Below, one piece after another: positions 21,301 through 32,904 of a DNA stretch of 61,751 nucleotides; the stretch's first letter is position 1, and each line of letters begins with the position of its first letter. This stretch comes from Mastigamoeba balamuthi (Eukaryota > Evosea > Mastigamoebida > Mastigamoebidae), in assembly GCA_902651635.1 (NCBI GenBank), contig CACRSC010000001.1, positions 1 through 61,751 of the forward strand. The letters run 5' to 3'. The position numbers were made by a program, and so were the translations under genes. The notes below the pieces were generated by a model. It saw only the letters and a program-made list of their open reading frames with translations. It was not told where the DNA came from and did no database searches.

Positions 21301-24300
21301 TGTCCAGGTAGTCCAGCCGAACGCCACTGGTCACGGCATAGTACCCTGGAGCGACAGCCCCTCCGCTGGCCCTTGCGAGAACGTGTAGCGTACTCCCGTC
21401 CGGACCGGCAGAGAAAGGAAGTCTAGGGATAGACTCCGACAGGTTAATGCGCAGAGACGCAGCGCCACACGTGCGGGGGCCAACAGAGGAGTTGAGCAGT
21501 TCTCCCCAGGCCTGGTCCATGCACATAAATGTTGAGCATGACTGCACAGCCGATACGTTCGTGGCAGATACAATGAGGGCGTCGCTGACGTTCCAGTGGC
21601 TGTCAAGCGTGATAGACAAAAGCAGTCCTGTTGAGTATCCGCTGGTCCAGAACACCTTTCCTGACTGTGAGTGCCCTTGCTCGTAGGGAACTCCAAACCG
21701 AATTGGGGGCACTGTGACAACATATAAGTGGCTTCCTGTCGGGTCTGATGGTCCCGGGAAGGCAGAAAGGTACTCCGTATGAATAATCACAGGGAGCTCG
21801 TGTAAGGATCCACGCAGATATGAAGGAAACGAATTGGAGACTATGAGGTCCAAAATGTACTCGGCTCTGGCCCCATCAGCAATTACTCCCAAGTTGACAG
21901 ACCCCAGATCGAAGAAAGAACCTGCAGAGAGGTTCTGTGCTGGAACAACCTGCAGAACTGAAGACAGGTTCGTTGGAATTGAGACCTCAATGAACCGATA
22001 CTCATCTACCGCAGCTACAGCGGCAACAGAGTCTATAACATACTCAGCTAGGATCGATTAGTGCTCGGTGTAAGCGTCAACGTTCGTACTCTGGTTTGAG
22101 ACCTCACTGCTTCTGATGGCATTGGATTTCAGCTTGATGTCGAAGCCGGCATTGTTGATCAGAATAAGGCGCACTCTAGTCGTGTCTCCCGGCTGGAGGA
22201 TGCAAGATGTGCCATCAATTCCCACGTCAACAGTCACAACAAAGTCCCCATAGCCATGCGACTGTATGATATCTGGTTATTGCAACGAAACATTGACATT
22301 TTGAATTGTCTCACCTTTGTATATGTTGATGCTGTCCACTCGTTGTTGACTTCTGCGGAGTCAGTCATTGTTAAGTGTATAAAGACCGCTGGCTCGAACG
22401 CGTCAGTCGTGCTAGGAAAAACGGCCTGAGAGAGTTGTATGTCACTCCGACTGGCCGTAACCGCAAAGCGATTTGATTCCAATAACCTATTTTGTTCCTT
22501 CTCGGCCGGGTCGGGATACACAATCCGTGTGACCCCGACGGTCTCAACAACAGCCTCCAGAGTCCGTGTTGCACTTAATTGCAATAAGAAGTTTATCGTT
22601 TCGGTCGAGCCTCCTCGCAATCCGATTGACCACATAAGATAGTCCCGAAACGAGTCAGAAAAGACAATATTGCCGAATGATGACACAGTCTCTGTTCCAA
22701 GATGGTATCAGCTAACGAATAAATTATGTACGCGAACCTGGAGAGTACTGAGTACTCGAGCAGGAGTAATTCATATTCCATTCTTGGTGGTCCGCAATTC
22801 CAGGCACAAGAGGAACCACGTAGTTTGAATGAACATTGTCCAGATAGTTGATCTTGGCATTGTTCGGGTCCGTGCGAGGAATGCCCCTGTTGAACAAGCA
22901 GCAGTATATGTTACCCAGAGCGAGGCTCACTGCATCATCTGCACCCTCTAGGTCCTGCAGGTCTATCCAATGAGAAAGAGGAACCAGTCCCTCAACCCGA
23001 CAAGCGCTGCAATTGCTGGATGAGTTCTGCCCAGCGAGAATTGTGTCGTCCTTGTTCTGCAGGTTGTCCGACCACCAGCCTTTCCAGCCCTGCAATGCTG
23101 CGTTGGATAGCCCGGATGCATAACCAAGAGTGTACCCGTCGAACCCTTTATACGATCCGTACTCGACGGCATTGTCCGGTGATGCGAAGGTGGCACCCAG
23201 ATGTGGCAGCTGGTTATCCATATGTAGGTCGAATCCCTTGGTCGTTGTGCTGTCGTCGTAGTCGTCTTCGATAAGGTCAAACATGTCTTGAGTTATATAT
23301 CCGCTTGGGTAATAGTCGGCAACCTGAGCGATCCAATTCCAGCGCTCTTTGGCCTCTACAGATGGTCTCTTTTCCAGAGATGGAAGACCAGATGGCAGCC
23401 GCTGACACGTTTGGTTGCACGAATTGTGGTCCTCGTTGCTCTCGCCTGAGCCTAGGTCTTGGTCTGTGGCGTTCCACTCGGCAGTATCGAGTGGTGAGCA
23501 GACCCGGACATCACGATATTGCGCACGCAAAGTTGAGTTCAAGACGAGCCCACCAAGTGAAACCTCTGGCGAGAAAAGGCATGCTCCATAGGACGCGTTA
23601 GATCCGCCCCTGATATACTGGTGCAGACTCGACTGAGCAAGCGGAGTCACAAAGGCTATATCACTGTCAAAGAGCTTCTGGAATCCGCACTTCCTTCCGT
23701 TCCCACACAGCTGCAGGATCTCGTTTGCCTTGCAGGCAGTTGCGTCGAACCATTTGGGAAACAGATTCCTGAACTTCAACTGTACGTGGACCTGAACCGC
23801 GCCGTCGCTTCTCCATTCGAAGTACCTCTTGCCATTTGAATCAAGCAGTTGATATGTTGCTTGTACAGAGATGTGTCTACGAGGAGGTGGCCGTGCATTG
23901 CGCTCCAGGAGCACAGTTCCCAGAGGTTGAACCGTCCGGCGGCCCCACGTGTCAGTCCACTCGATTCTGCTCCCCTCGACCGATGCGATCATTGTTCTTG
24001 GTCGGCCCGTCTCCGCCAAGACAGGAGGCTGCATCCCGATGTGGCCAATGGTGGAGAACCCGCTCGAGTGAACGACGACACCTGGCTCCGTCAGTGGTCG
24101 AATCTCTGCAGTCGACTGAATTCCTCTGTGGAGAAGCAGTTCTTGTTCATATATCCCAACACGCGAGATATCTCTGAAGCTTCCGTAGCTGACCGCCGGG
24201 CTTGTGAATGACATCCGGAGGGCAGGCAGTTTGAGAGCCGTTATCTGTTTAAATGTCAACTGGATTCCCTCAATTGATACGCGGTCCCATGATTCCCACG

Positions 24301-27300
24301 AAGACAGGTCCGTGTTGTAAGTCAGTTCGACCACGTCCACAGTGGCACTGGCCGACGGGCCCCACTCTGCCCCCTCGAGGAAAATGGACACTCGGACACT
24401 CTGAGCCGTTGACAGTGGCGAGAGCGTGCCTCTCTTGAACCGAATTCGCAGGTTGTCCAACGAGTCGGCAGTCGTCTGGAAAACCACTGCATTCTCGCAT
24501 GATGTCGTGACTTTGCCCTGTGCAACCGCATCTGGCATGTCTGGCCACGGAATGGTGGAGAAGTTAATCGCTAACTCGCCACCCAGCAGCACTTTACTCT
24601 GTGGAACAACCACACGAGCAGTGTGCACGTGCACGATAGATGCCTCGGGATAGTTCGTTGCATTGACAAACTCTGCTCTCGCCACTCCTGGGAGGGGCAC
24701 AAAGTAGTGAACCAGTTGAATATCAGTTGGTGAGGATGCCGGTGATAGCTGGTCCGGGGTGACTGGCGTCCACGAACAATTCAGAAGAGCTTCATTGTCC
24801 CACTGAGTCTCCACAAGGCCCGTGTTGTTGAAGAACCCCTGTACCATTGCCGATGACGCGACTCCACATGTCAGAGACCTCTGGCTGCGATCGAGGGTCA
24901 CGATGGTCCGTCCACTTGAGACTCCGCCCGGAAGCGTTGTCCCTGGAAAGAAGATGTCGTGGCGCACGAGGGCCACCTTGAGTTGCTTCATCTCCAGCCA
25001 CGGGTCGTGGAATGCCATGAGACGAGGCGATATCTTCGCTCTTCGTGAGGCCGGCCTTCTCTGAACGAGCAGCTGAGAGTCGTCCTTGAAGGTGAGGCTG
25101 TAGTTGGAGTTTGGAATCTCCGATGATGGGATCCCGAGGGCAAGCCCAGTGTCTGTGTGTACACATCGTTCTACCCGCGATGCAATGACTGCCTCATCCC
25201 ACGATGCAGCGAGCAGATCATTGCGCATCCACAGGGCCCGAGGGTCCAGAATCTCCTCTCCGACGAGTGGGATGCTGGTGTCTCCAACTCTGTCAGAGAA
25301 CTCGTTGTAGAACTCGGCATCAAACTCGACCACGCGAGCCGGGATTGAAGTATCCCCGAGTCCCAAAACTGGTGAGATGAGTGGTATGATGGCGACATGC
25401 TCAAGTGCACTGGCTTGCGACCACGCTCTGTTCTCCAGGGAAACCTGAAGCTCCGAGAACTCCCCTCGTGCACGAAGGGGGTAGCTCGGGTGTCCAAGTA
25501 AATGCGCATCCGACATGATACTCGGAGCATCGGAAATGCGCACCAGCGTCGACCGTGTCAGCGTCCTCCACGTTGTCCCGTCAGTGTACGTTATATTGGA
25601 GAACAGGAGCACAGCTCCTGATGTGGAGGACGTGAAACAAGTTTCGTTTACATCGACAAGCAGGTGCCACGTCTCTGATGATGCCCCCGCGATAATGGCA
25701 AGCGTGCAGTTCAATGCCCCGCTTGCACTGAGCCCGGTCAGTGGGGGTACACTCGCAGATGGCATTGTGGAGCACTCCGAAGGGCCGGACGGCACAGTGA
25801 TAACAGTACCCGTTCTGGGCCAAAGCTCCACTCGTAGTGGAGAAACGCCACTGGCAAACCAATTTGTTGCTGTGAACGTCATCCGCAGACGGAGTGCACT
25901 GCGTGAGGGTAGCGAACTTGGCCCGGATATGTTGCTGGTCATTGGACGACATCCAGCAAGCAATGCGGCATTGTAGACATACTGGGATGTGCTGGCATCT
26001 GATGCCGTGCTCCCCAGATTGGCCACCACAAATCCACTTCCGAGGGGTTTGACCAGAATCATCGGGTGGTCTTCAGTGCTCAGGCCTGGAACCGCGACTC
26101 CCGAATCAGTTTCTGTGACTTCCGTGTCTGCGCCATGGAAGCGGGCAACAATGTGAAACGAGGCATCGAGTCGTGCAACATAAGGTGAGCTCGCCACTGG
26201 GATTGTGAGTTTCCTATTCGATGCCCTGGGCACACTGAAGCACAAGACCCGTTCCGCAAAACGCCAGTTAGAGCCGATGGCTCCCGAAAACTCTCTGTCG
26301 CTGCAGCCGATTGCACTAACCAGTGTGGAGTTCAGAGGACCAGTGGAATTAGTGGTATTTGCTGGACGCAGGGCCAGAGATGTGTTGAACGTGCCGTTTG
26401 CAGCCAGGCCCAGTGAGCAGAGAGTTGTCGATGCAAATCCGGAAGCAAACAGCACACCTCCTCGAGAGATAAATGTTCTGACCCGCGAGGCAACAGAGCT
26501 GCTCAGTTGGGATGTCACGTTCCCAACCAGTGTGGGCACAATGTCCGGAATGTACAGCACCCCGAAAGCGTTTCTCCCTTCCTCGGGTATCTCCAGGGCG
26601 CCGGATCTCACGTCATCAATGCTGAGCAGGACTGCGGCTGGTGATGGCCTGCCAGCTGCGTTGTAGGCCGCGATTCCCGTGAAGCACGATGTGAACTTTG
26701 GGGATAGGTCCTTCACGAACAGATCGCAGTGCGCCAACGAGTCGTATGTCGGCTCGAGTGCGGGCTGTATTGTCTGTGCTGGATCGGCGCCGAACTCGTC
26801 CGACGCAGCAGCCTGCGGAGTCGGAGCCGGCACTCTCAGTATTGCCACGTTCACGTCATACACGGCCATTGCACGTCCGGGTCGCAGGTTCGATGGGGAC
26901 CGCAGAATTCGCACGACCGACGGCACATCCACAGCAGACTGGCCAGTGTGCAGGGGTCAGACTGGAAAGAGGATTTCGAGGTGTTATCACAATGGATATC
27001 ATCGCGCCGTCAGGGAACCGGATGGTGTCCTGCTGGCTGCTGGGCATCCGGTCCTCCGGGTCCTCGTCCTCCGTGTCGTTGTCCAGCCACTCGGTCCAGT
27101 TCTCGGTGTCATAGTCGTCCATCGTGACGTATGACGACGTCCAATCTGACGTGGTTTGTATCTCGAATTCGTGGGGGAATAGCAGCCAGTTGGCCGACGA
27201 GGAATCAAGTGATTTCATCACAATCGCCCTGGCCGCGGCGGGGTCGCCTCCCAGGGCTGCCTGCGCGTCGCCCAGAGGGACCACTGCGGGCGCCGGTGAC

Positions 27301-27440
27301 TCGGCTGCTGCCCGTTCTCGGCCGTCGAAAACCCGAACGGGGACGAGGGAATCCTGGTCGGTCGCTTGTAGAACGACCGGGGCTGCGCTGGACAGTGCGG
27401 CGGCAGCGAATAGCAGGCAGGCCGCATCGACGGCGCGCAT
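18315..27440 (-). CDS. Giant type I membrane protein with LGSH-repeat cytoplasmic tail
   Basis: Exons (minus strand): 27440-26991, 26938-22738, 22691-22315, 22261-22090, 22047-18593, 18527-18315; introns 42-65 nt; about 2955 aa. It starts with a signal peptide (MRAVDAACLLFAAAALSSAA). The ectodomain of about 2400 residues is rich in Asn-x-Ser/Thr sites, and I recognise no complete family. One segment (ASAQVTVSNTGDTSAYNVTF) looks like a DUF11/CARDB-type beta-sandwich. A Ser/Thr-rich stalk of about 150 residues precedes one membrane helix (LALISLVALPLILVPLIVVA, near residue 2430) and a basic stop-transfer (RRRKHRR). The 500-residue tail holds about 13 copies of a Leu-Gly-Ser-His motif. This suggests a cell-surface adhesion or sensing protein whose tail offers repeated docking sites; that role is inference. 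Its stop is 112 bp upstream of the PNKP start on the same strand. Confidence 0.82.
18600..19760 (-). repeat. LGSH-motif repeat array within the giant membrane protein
   Basis: About 13 copies of a short motif, consensus [D/E/T/Q]-x-L-G-S-H followed by a basic or Gly-rich spacer: for example QLGSHVAEAG, DVLGSHVVPERKG, PELGSHANKRAG, AVLGSHDSRKAK, ATLGSHKVRQGR, ETLGSHKAKNGKR, GTLGSHFVKHAK, QELGSHEAVQRKR and QMLGSHYTRQPK, with variants VLASH, VLGSR, LVASH and LPSH. Spacers vary in length and sequence while the core is kept, which argues for selection on the motif rather than simple tandem duplication. Confidence 0.85.
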
Positions 27441-28519
27441 CGAGTTCGATTCTAATATTAGATCTACTGATATTGTGCGGTGGAGATTTGCTCCCATTGT
27501 CCGCAAAGTGTCGCTGCGTGAGGCAACATGTTCTCGAGCGTGTTGTGACTGCGTTCATATTGTGGGCACGTGCTATCTAGTGAAAAAAGCACCTCTGCAC
27601 CTGGGGAGGATAGTGCGGCGCTGATCACCGTGGTACAGTCGTGTTCAAAAACGCGGAAAACTGCGTTCGTATTGTCCAAGCACGGCAACTGGCGCTTTGT
27701 TCTGAGGGAAAACTGGGCGGGAAAACCCGGCAAAACGGGTATCATGTTGACCTTCTAATTCACTGTTGATCAGTGTACCACGCGGATTATCCGGCAGTTC
27801 CTATCCAAATGCAGCGGCAGGGTCGCTTTGTGATCGGTTTGCGAGACATAATCAATCGGCATTTGCACTTCACCGAGGGTCTGGGCAAATGCACAACCTC
27901 ACCCGGAAAGTCTCCTCAGAATGGCAGGCCGCTTTCATGCAATGCCCGTTTTCAGGCCGCTCACTGGTTCTCTACACGAAAAAATTCTACAAAGGGCAAC
28001 ACTGCGGGGAAAATGCATTCTTTCTCTGTGCACCTTTTGACAGAAGTGCCTCGCCAAGTAATCCGGTTGTTTTGATGATTATCAAAACGGGAGACCCGAT
28101 TGAAAGGTAGAGAAGTCCCTTTTCCTCCGCCCACCCGCTGACCGCCCGTTTTTCGAACACGCGCTGAGCGACGCGCCACATCCCTGGACGCCAGCGATCG
28201 GCGGAGAACCGTGCGGCGGCGACGGAAACCTGCAACTCGACGAGGCACCGTTCCATGAACAGATTCGGTTAATCGCACAGCACGATTGACCAAAAACGGA
28301 CACGCCTGTTTGACATCGGCGTGTCACACTCCTCGTGACTGCGCCTGGATATCGAAACGAAGGAAAATCACGCGACAGACATTTTTTCAGTTGTGTGTTT
28401 AGAGAGAAGCTCGTGCGAGAGCCGGTGACTAGAAGTCCCTCTGGTGTGGCGCCCAATCCCCGCGACTGCCCCTCGCGCACCCGCTGCCGTCCCCCACCGC
28501 GCGTTCCCTGTCCGAGCGA
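27441..28519. other. Intergenic between two divergent genes
   Basis: 1.08 kb between the start of the giant membrane-protein gene (minus) and the start of the next gene (plus), so it should hold both promoters. It is moderately AT-rich. I see no RNA gene, repeat or convincing ORF. Confidence 0.5.
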
Positions 28520-29584
28520 ATGCAGAACCCCTCCATCGAGGCTGCTGCTGGCGTCCCGCCAATGCCCATGGCCTGCGACAGCGTCCCCCAGCAGGCCAGT
28601 ACGAACCCCGAATCGAGCCAACCGCCGCGCATATGGGCGTCCAACAGCAAGATCTACCTCTCGTCGCCCTTCAAGGTGCCCCCACACACTGCCCTTCGCG
28701 CCAGCTCGCCGCCCACGCGCCCCCAGGCTCTGACACTGGCTCCGCAGGTAACTTTCGTGGCCGGGTTGTCGTGGATGTCTCAAAACGGGGTCACGGAAAC
28801 CCTGGTCCGAAATCTGGCGGGCAGGGCGAAGCTCCTGCTCGAGGGCAAGGAGGACTGCACAGGTGAGCAGCCCGCGCAGCGCATCCGCTGCTTTATTTAT
28901 ACACACACTTCGCGTGCTTTGCTCGGCCAAATTCCCCGCGTCCCCCAACGCCGCCAGCATTTCCTAACCGATTATGGGTGCGGTTTTTCGCACTTTTTTC
29001 CCTTTCAGGGCAGGGAGCCATCCCTCCTTGCGCGAGGTGCTGCTCCAAGAGAGGCGCGAACGTGACGCTCGGGTTCGCGCCGCAGGAGGGGTCCTCCAGC
29101 GAGAGCACCAGCCCAGCCACGGGCGAGGAGTGTGTCATCGAGTTTGATTACTGCAGATCGTGAGTTCACTTTCGCGTTGGTTTTCTGTTCCTCCTCTTCT
29201 AATTGTCCGGTCCTATCCAGGCATTGCAACTCGTCGCGCCTGCACCTCGGTGGTCGCGTGATGATCATGCTGGAGGTGTTCGACGTCCACGGCAACGTCG
29301 TCGCGCGTCCCGTGACGCAGCCGCTGATGCTGTGCTCCAAGCCGTCGATTCACTCGTCGCCCATGGGGCTCCCGCTGCACCCGGCGCCGATCACCACACC
29401 GCTGTCGTTGAACTTGTCCGACGCGCTGGCAGCTGCGCAGATGTCGCGTTTTGCCGGCGGGGAGGTCGAGAGCAACACCAGCACAGAGGAGCCGCTCTAC
29501 AAGAAGCTGATGGAGCTGGAGGCGGACATTTATAGTCAGCTGGTCAAAGTTCAGTTTGTCAAGTTGCTGCTACAGTCGCAGTAG
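28520..29584 (+). CDS. Uncharacterised protein with Cys-rich core
   Basis: Not recognised. Exons 28520-28862, 29009-29159 and 29221-29584 give 285 aa; junctions follow GTGAGC...CAG and GTGAGT...CAG and keep one open frame. The N terminus (about 90 residues) is Pro/Ser/Ala-rich and probably disordered. A central globular stretch begins near WMSQNGVTETLV and includes a Cys cluster (PPCARCCSKRG), a second Cys/His group (FDYCRSHCNSSRLH) and a strand-rich segment (GGRVMIMLEVFDVHGNVVA). The C terminus has an amphipathic helix (EPLYKKLMELEADIYSQL). Cys spacing and strands would suit a zinc-stabilised beta fold such as a DNA-binding or adaptor domain, but that is a guess. The Met at 28520 is the first in a frame open to the splice site. 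Confidence 0.6.
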
Positions 29585-29754
29585 CTGCGAGTCTGATCAC
29601 ACTGTAGAGATTTAAGGCATCTTGCCATCGTCGCCACTTCACCACATTCACCTCTTTCACCCATACACCCCGGGATTGAATATCACATTTATTCCAAACG
29701 GTGTTCCTTGAAAAGGGTCTGTTACTGGATTGAAGCTGTAGTGAGAAAAATATT

Positions 29755-29838
29755 CGACAGCTGCAGGATTTGAACCTACGCCTCCGTTGGGAGAATTGAT
29801 TTCGAGTCAATCGCCTTAGACCGCTCGGCCAAGCTGTC
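29755..29838 (-). tRNA. trnS(CGA): tRNA-Ser(CGA), second copy
   Basis: 84 nt. Same stems, anticodon (CGA) and T arm as the plus-strand gene at 16432-16515. Only the variable-arm loop differs (TCTCCCAACGGAGG). Terminator T5 is the complement of 29746-29750. Confidence 0.93.
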
Positions 29839-30012
29839 TTCTACACAAAAGTCGACCGCGCGGTTGAAAATGGAGAGCAACTCTCAAAGTAAGATCTTTG
29901 GGCTTTGGACGCTTCTGCACAACTGGCTCGGGTTTCCTCACACGGGGCGGAACAGTTGAAAAATGCCAATACAGGAAGTAGTTTAACATACTGTATTTTG
30001 CCCGGTTCGGAA

Positions 30013-31710
30013 CTACAGAGCTCCTCGGGGTATGCGTGACAGTCCTCGCCGTCCCTGGGGTGCCTGCCCATCTGACGCAGGAGATCGCACCACGTCCGCC
30101 GCGGCAGCTGCATTGGCCCGCCATGTGGCCATGCTCTGGTACTGCACCGTTCCCGGTAGTGGCTGTCCCACGCCTACATCTGCAGCTGGCTGCCGCGCAG
30201 CATCCGCGGCCCTGTCCAGAGCTCTTGGCGGTGCCCGCCCCCCGACTTGCAGCGAGGTCAGCTGCCTTGACAGGAAGTCGATGCGGGCCTCGTTCCTCTG
30301 TGCGTCGGACCTCGCCGACTCGGCTGCAGCCTTCGCGCGCTCGGCGTCGTCCCGCGCGCTGGCCTCGGACCTCTGCGCAGCGTCGGCCCTCTCCCGCGCC
30401 TCCTCCGCCTCCGCGCGGGCTGAGCGAAGCTCCTCGGCAACGCGGGACGCCTTGTCTCTGTACGCCCGCACGTGCAGCGCGGCCTCCTCGACCCTCTCCT
30501 GCATCTTCGCGATGATCGCGTTGCCCTTGCGGATCTCCGCTCGCAGGCTCTTGGACTTGTCCTGCGCCTGCGCCAGCTCGGCCTCGGCGCACGCCCTCCG
30601 CTCGCGCTCCGTCGCGGCGTCGGCCTTGGCGCCCGCGAGCTCGCGGGCCGCGGCCGCGGCGTCGAGCTTGGCGTTGTGCAGCTGCGTCGTGAGGTCCTTG
30701 ACGTCTGCGCTGAGCGCCGCGCGCGCAGCCTCGCACTCGCGCAGCTGCGCCTCGAGGCCCGCGAGCTTCGACGCCATGCGGCGCGTCTCCTCGGCGGCGC
30801 GCGCCTCTGCCTGCTCTGCGCGCTGCGCGAGGTCGCCCGAGAGCCGCGCCTGCTGCGTGAGCATCTGCGCCTTCTCTGCCTCGCGCTCCCTGCCCAGGGC
30901 CGCTCTGAGCTCGTCCTCGCGCCTCTGCGCCTCCCTCTCTGCTGACTCTGCGGGTGGACAGCGTCGTCAGCAGGTCATCACGCGCAGGCAGGGCGCAGGC
31001 GTCTGGCGTGCCTTTGTCGCGTGAGACGGCCTCCACTTTCCTCTCAGTGTCAGCGAGAGACTTGGTGGTCTCCTCCAGCCTTCGCAGCACGCTTTCCCTC
31101 TCGGCCTGCAAGCCCGAGGGAGAGCTGTCAGGAGAAGTGGAGCTTGGTGGTGGGCCACGGGCCTTCTCCTTGAGCCACTTGGACGCGAGGTACTGCTTGA
31201 CGGCCTCGTCGCTCGCTCGTCGGAACAGAAGCGAGATGAGCGTGTTCTTCCGGAACGTGTTGTACTGCACCACGCTGAGAGCAGCGCCCCCGCCCTCCCG
31301 CGTCACGAGCTCGGCGACACAACTCCGGGAACCGGCGAGGTCAGAAATCGCAGAGATACGCGGATCTTCGGGGCATCTTACGACGGGCGCTGCTCGTCAG
31401 CGCACGATCTGCAGTCCTGGAGCAGACGCGACAGCATCCTGGGGAACGCACTGAAGTCCACCAGCAGCGACTGGGCCGCCCGGACCGCGGCGAACTCGTC
31501 CTCGCCGAGCTCGAGCTCGTAGAGGAACAGCGCGTCCTTCGGGTCTGTGAGCCGCATGGCGTACGAGCGCGCGGGGGCGCTGATGGCCCCGGAGGGCGCG
31601 CGCGCGGACACCTCGAGGGTCTTGACCGCGGTCCCCGAGGGCTCGGCGTCTGTCTCGCGCTGCCGCAAGAACATCAGCAGCGACTCCTCCAGAATCGTCT
31701 CCGCCGCCAT
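30013..31710 (-). CDS. SASS6: Centriolar cartwheel protein SAS-6
   Basis: Core of the nine-fold cartwheel that templates centrioles and basal bodies. Exons (minus strand): 31710-31406, 31322-30982, 30947-30013, giving 526 aa. The N-terminal SAS-6 head has the signature LTDPKDALFLYELELGEDEF, then LLVDFSAFPRMLSRLLQDC, then VVQYNTFRKNTLISLLF and DEAVKQYLASKWL, as in the family. The remainder is a long coiled coil (Ala/Glu/Arg heptads) with a short basic tail. The last intron as modelled is only 34 nt (30981-30948, GTGATG...CGCAG); it is needed to shift into the coiled-coil frame. It is divergent to Sec61 gamma across 269 bp. Its presence implies a flagellated or centriole-bearing cell stage. Confidence 0.9.
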
Positions 31711-31979
31711 TTTTTAAAACTAAAGGGCAGGGACAATATCTTCGGGACGAGGGTATCTATGGCATTCCTGACGGCCCACCCGCCGCTTGTGGCAGTTTGC
31801 AGAGGGCCCCGCCGCGAGACGTCCCGCCGGTGTGGCTGCGCGTGCGGGAGGTCCACCCGGCGTGGTCAACGGGGAAGATATCGTGACGACAGGGCGTGAC
31901 ATCAGCAGAGACCGCCACCAAACACAATCCGTAAAAGCCGCGCTCCGTTGTGTGTGTTGCTGCCCCCCCTGCCTGCGAA

Positions 31980-32356
31980 ATGGAGGCCGTCGAGTCTGTC
32001 GTCACCCCGCTCAAGGAGTTTGCCAAGGACAGCATCCGCCTCGTCAACCGCTGCACCAAGCCCGACCGCAAGGGTGCGCTGCCCCCTCCCTCCTCTTCGC
32101 CCCACCTGCGCGGCCCGCCCAGCAGCCCCCCACACGCCTGCTGGCGTGGCTTTTCGTTTGCGCCAGCACAGCGTTGACCTCTGCGTGTTCCCCTCCGCCC
32201 GCCTCGGTGCGCGCGCGCGTGCTGTGTGGCTGCCCGCGCGCAGAGTTCACGAGGATCGCGGTGGGGACGGCGATCGGGTTCGCCATCATGGGCTTCGTCG
32301 GGTACTTTGTGAAGCTTGTCCACATCCCGATCAACAACATCATTGTCGGCGCTTGA
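31980..32356 (+). CDS. SEC61G: Protein translocation channel subunit Sec61 gamma
   Basis: Smallest subunit of the ER Sec61 translocon (Sss1/SecE). Exons 31980-32073 and 32244-32356 give 68 aa, the family's usual size. The amphipathic N-terminal helix ([19 protein letters not shown]), the conserved CTKPDRKEFTRIA (Glu completed across the intron), and one tail-anchor membrane helix ([18 protein letters not shown]) followed by [11 protein letters not shown] are all standard. The intron is 170 nt. Confidence 0.96.
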
Positions 32357-32904
32357 GCCGGCAAGGGGCGCGCTAGCAGAGGCGGGGAGGGACGAACCGC
32401 CGCTGCTTGGCGGGGGTGGCCTGTCTTCCCTCGATCCAAGGGATGGACTGAGAGGGAGGATTCATCCACCCACGTGTTCTCATGTTCGTCTAAACTCGCA
32501 ATACAAACGCCGCACTTTTAATTCCGCTCACCGCGGGTGGATCCGGGCCCCGCCCAACCCCTTGGGCTCCCGGTCCACGCACCGCAGTCCGATAAGTCGA
32601 TCGATCTGTCGATGTGTTCCACGCAGAGAGATTGGCAGATTTCTGCAATCAACAAAGATTCGAGACAGAAGGGGGGGGCGCACACACAGTGGCGCCGCGC
32701 GGGCGGGATGCGGCGTATCGAAACGAGAGTCGAGGGGTTGTTCCTTGTTGCTTGCGGCTTTAGAAGGGCCCGGGGGGAGAGGTGTGCGGAGCGAGCGGCC
32801 TGTGAAGCTGAGGATCCCAATAAATCACACTTGCCGCCCCGCGTTGGCCCTCCCCCCCACGCGCCGGGCCCCCGGACAGCAGCGGTGCCTGCCTGTGCGC
32901 GGGC
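32357..32904. other. Convergent intergenic region
   Basis: 548 bp between the Sec61 gamma stop (+) and the Ran stop (-), so it holds two 3' UTRs. I see no gene or repeat. Confidence 0.5.

Noticed and set aside
30032-31024. Plus-strand open frame of 330 codons opposite SAS-6
   Set aside because: Ser/Ala/Arg-rich antisense of the coiled-coil coding region.
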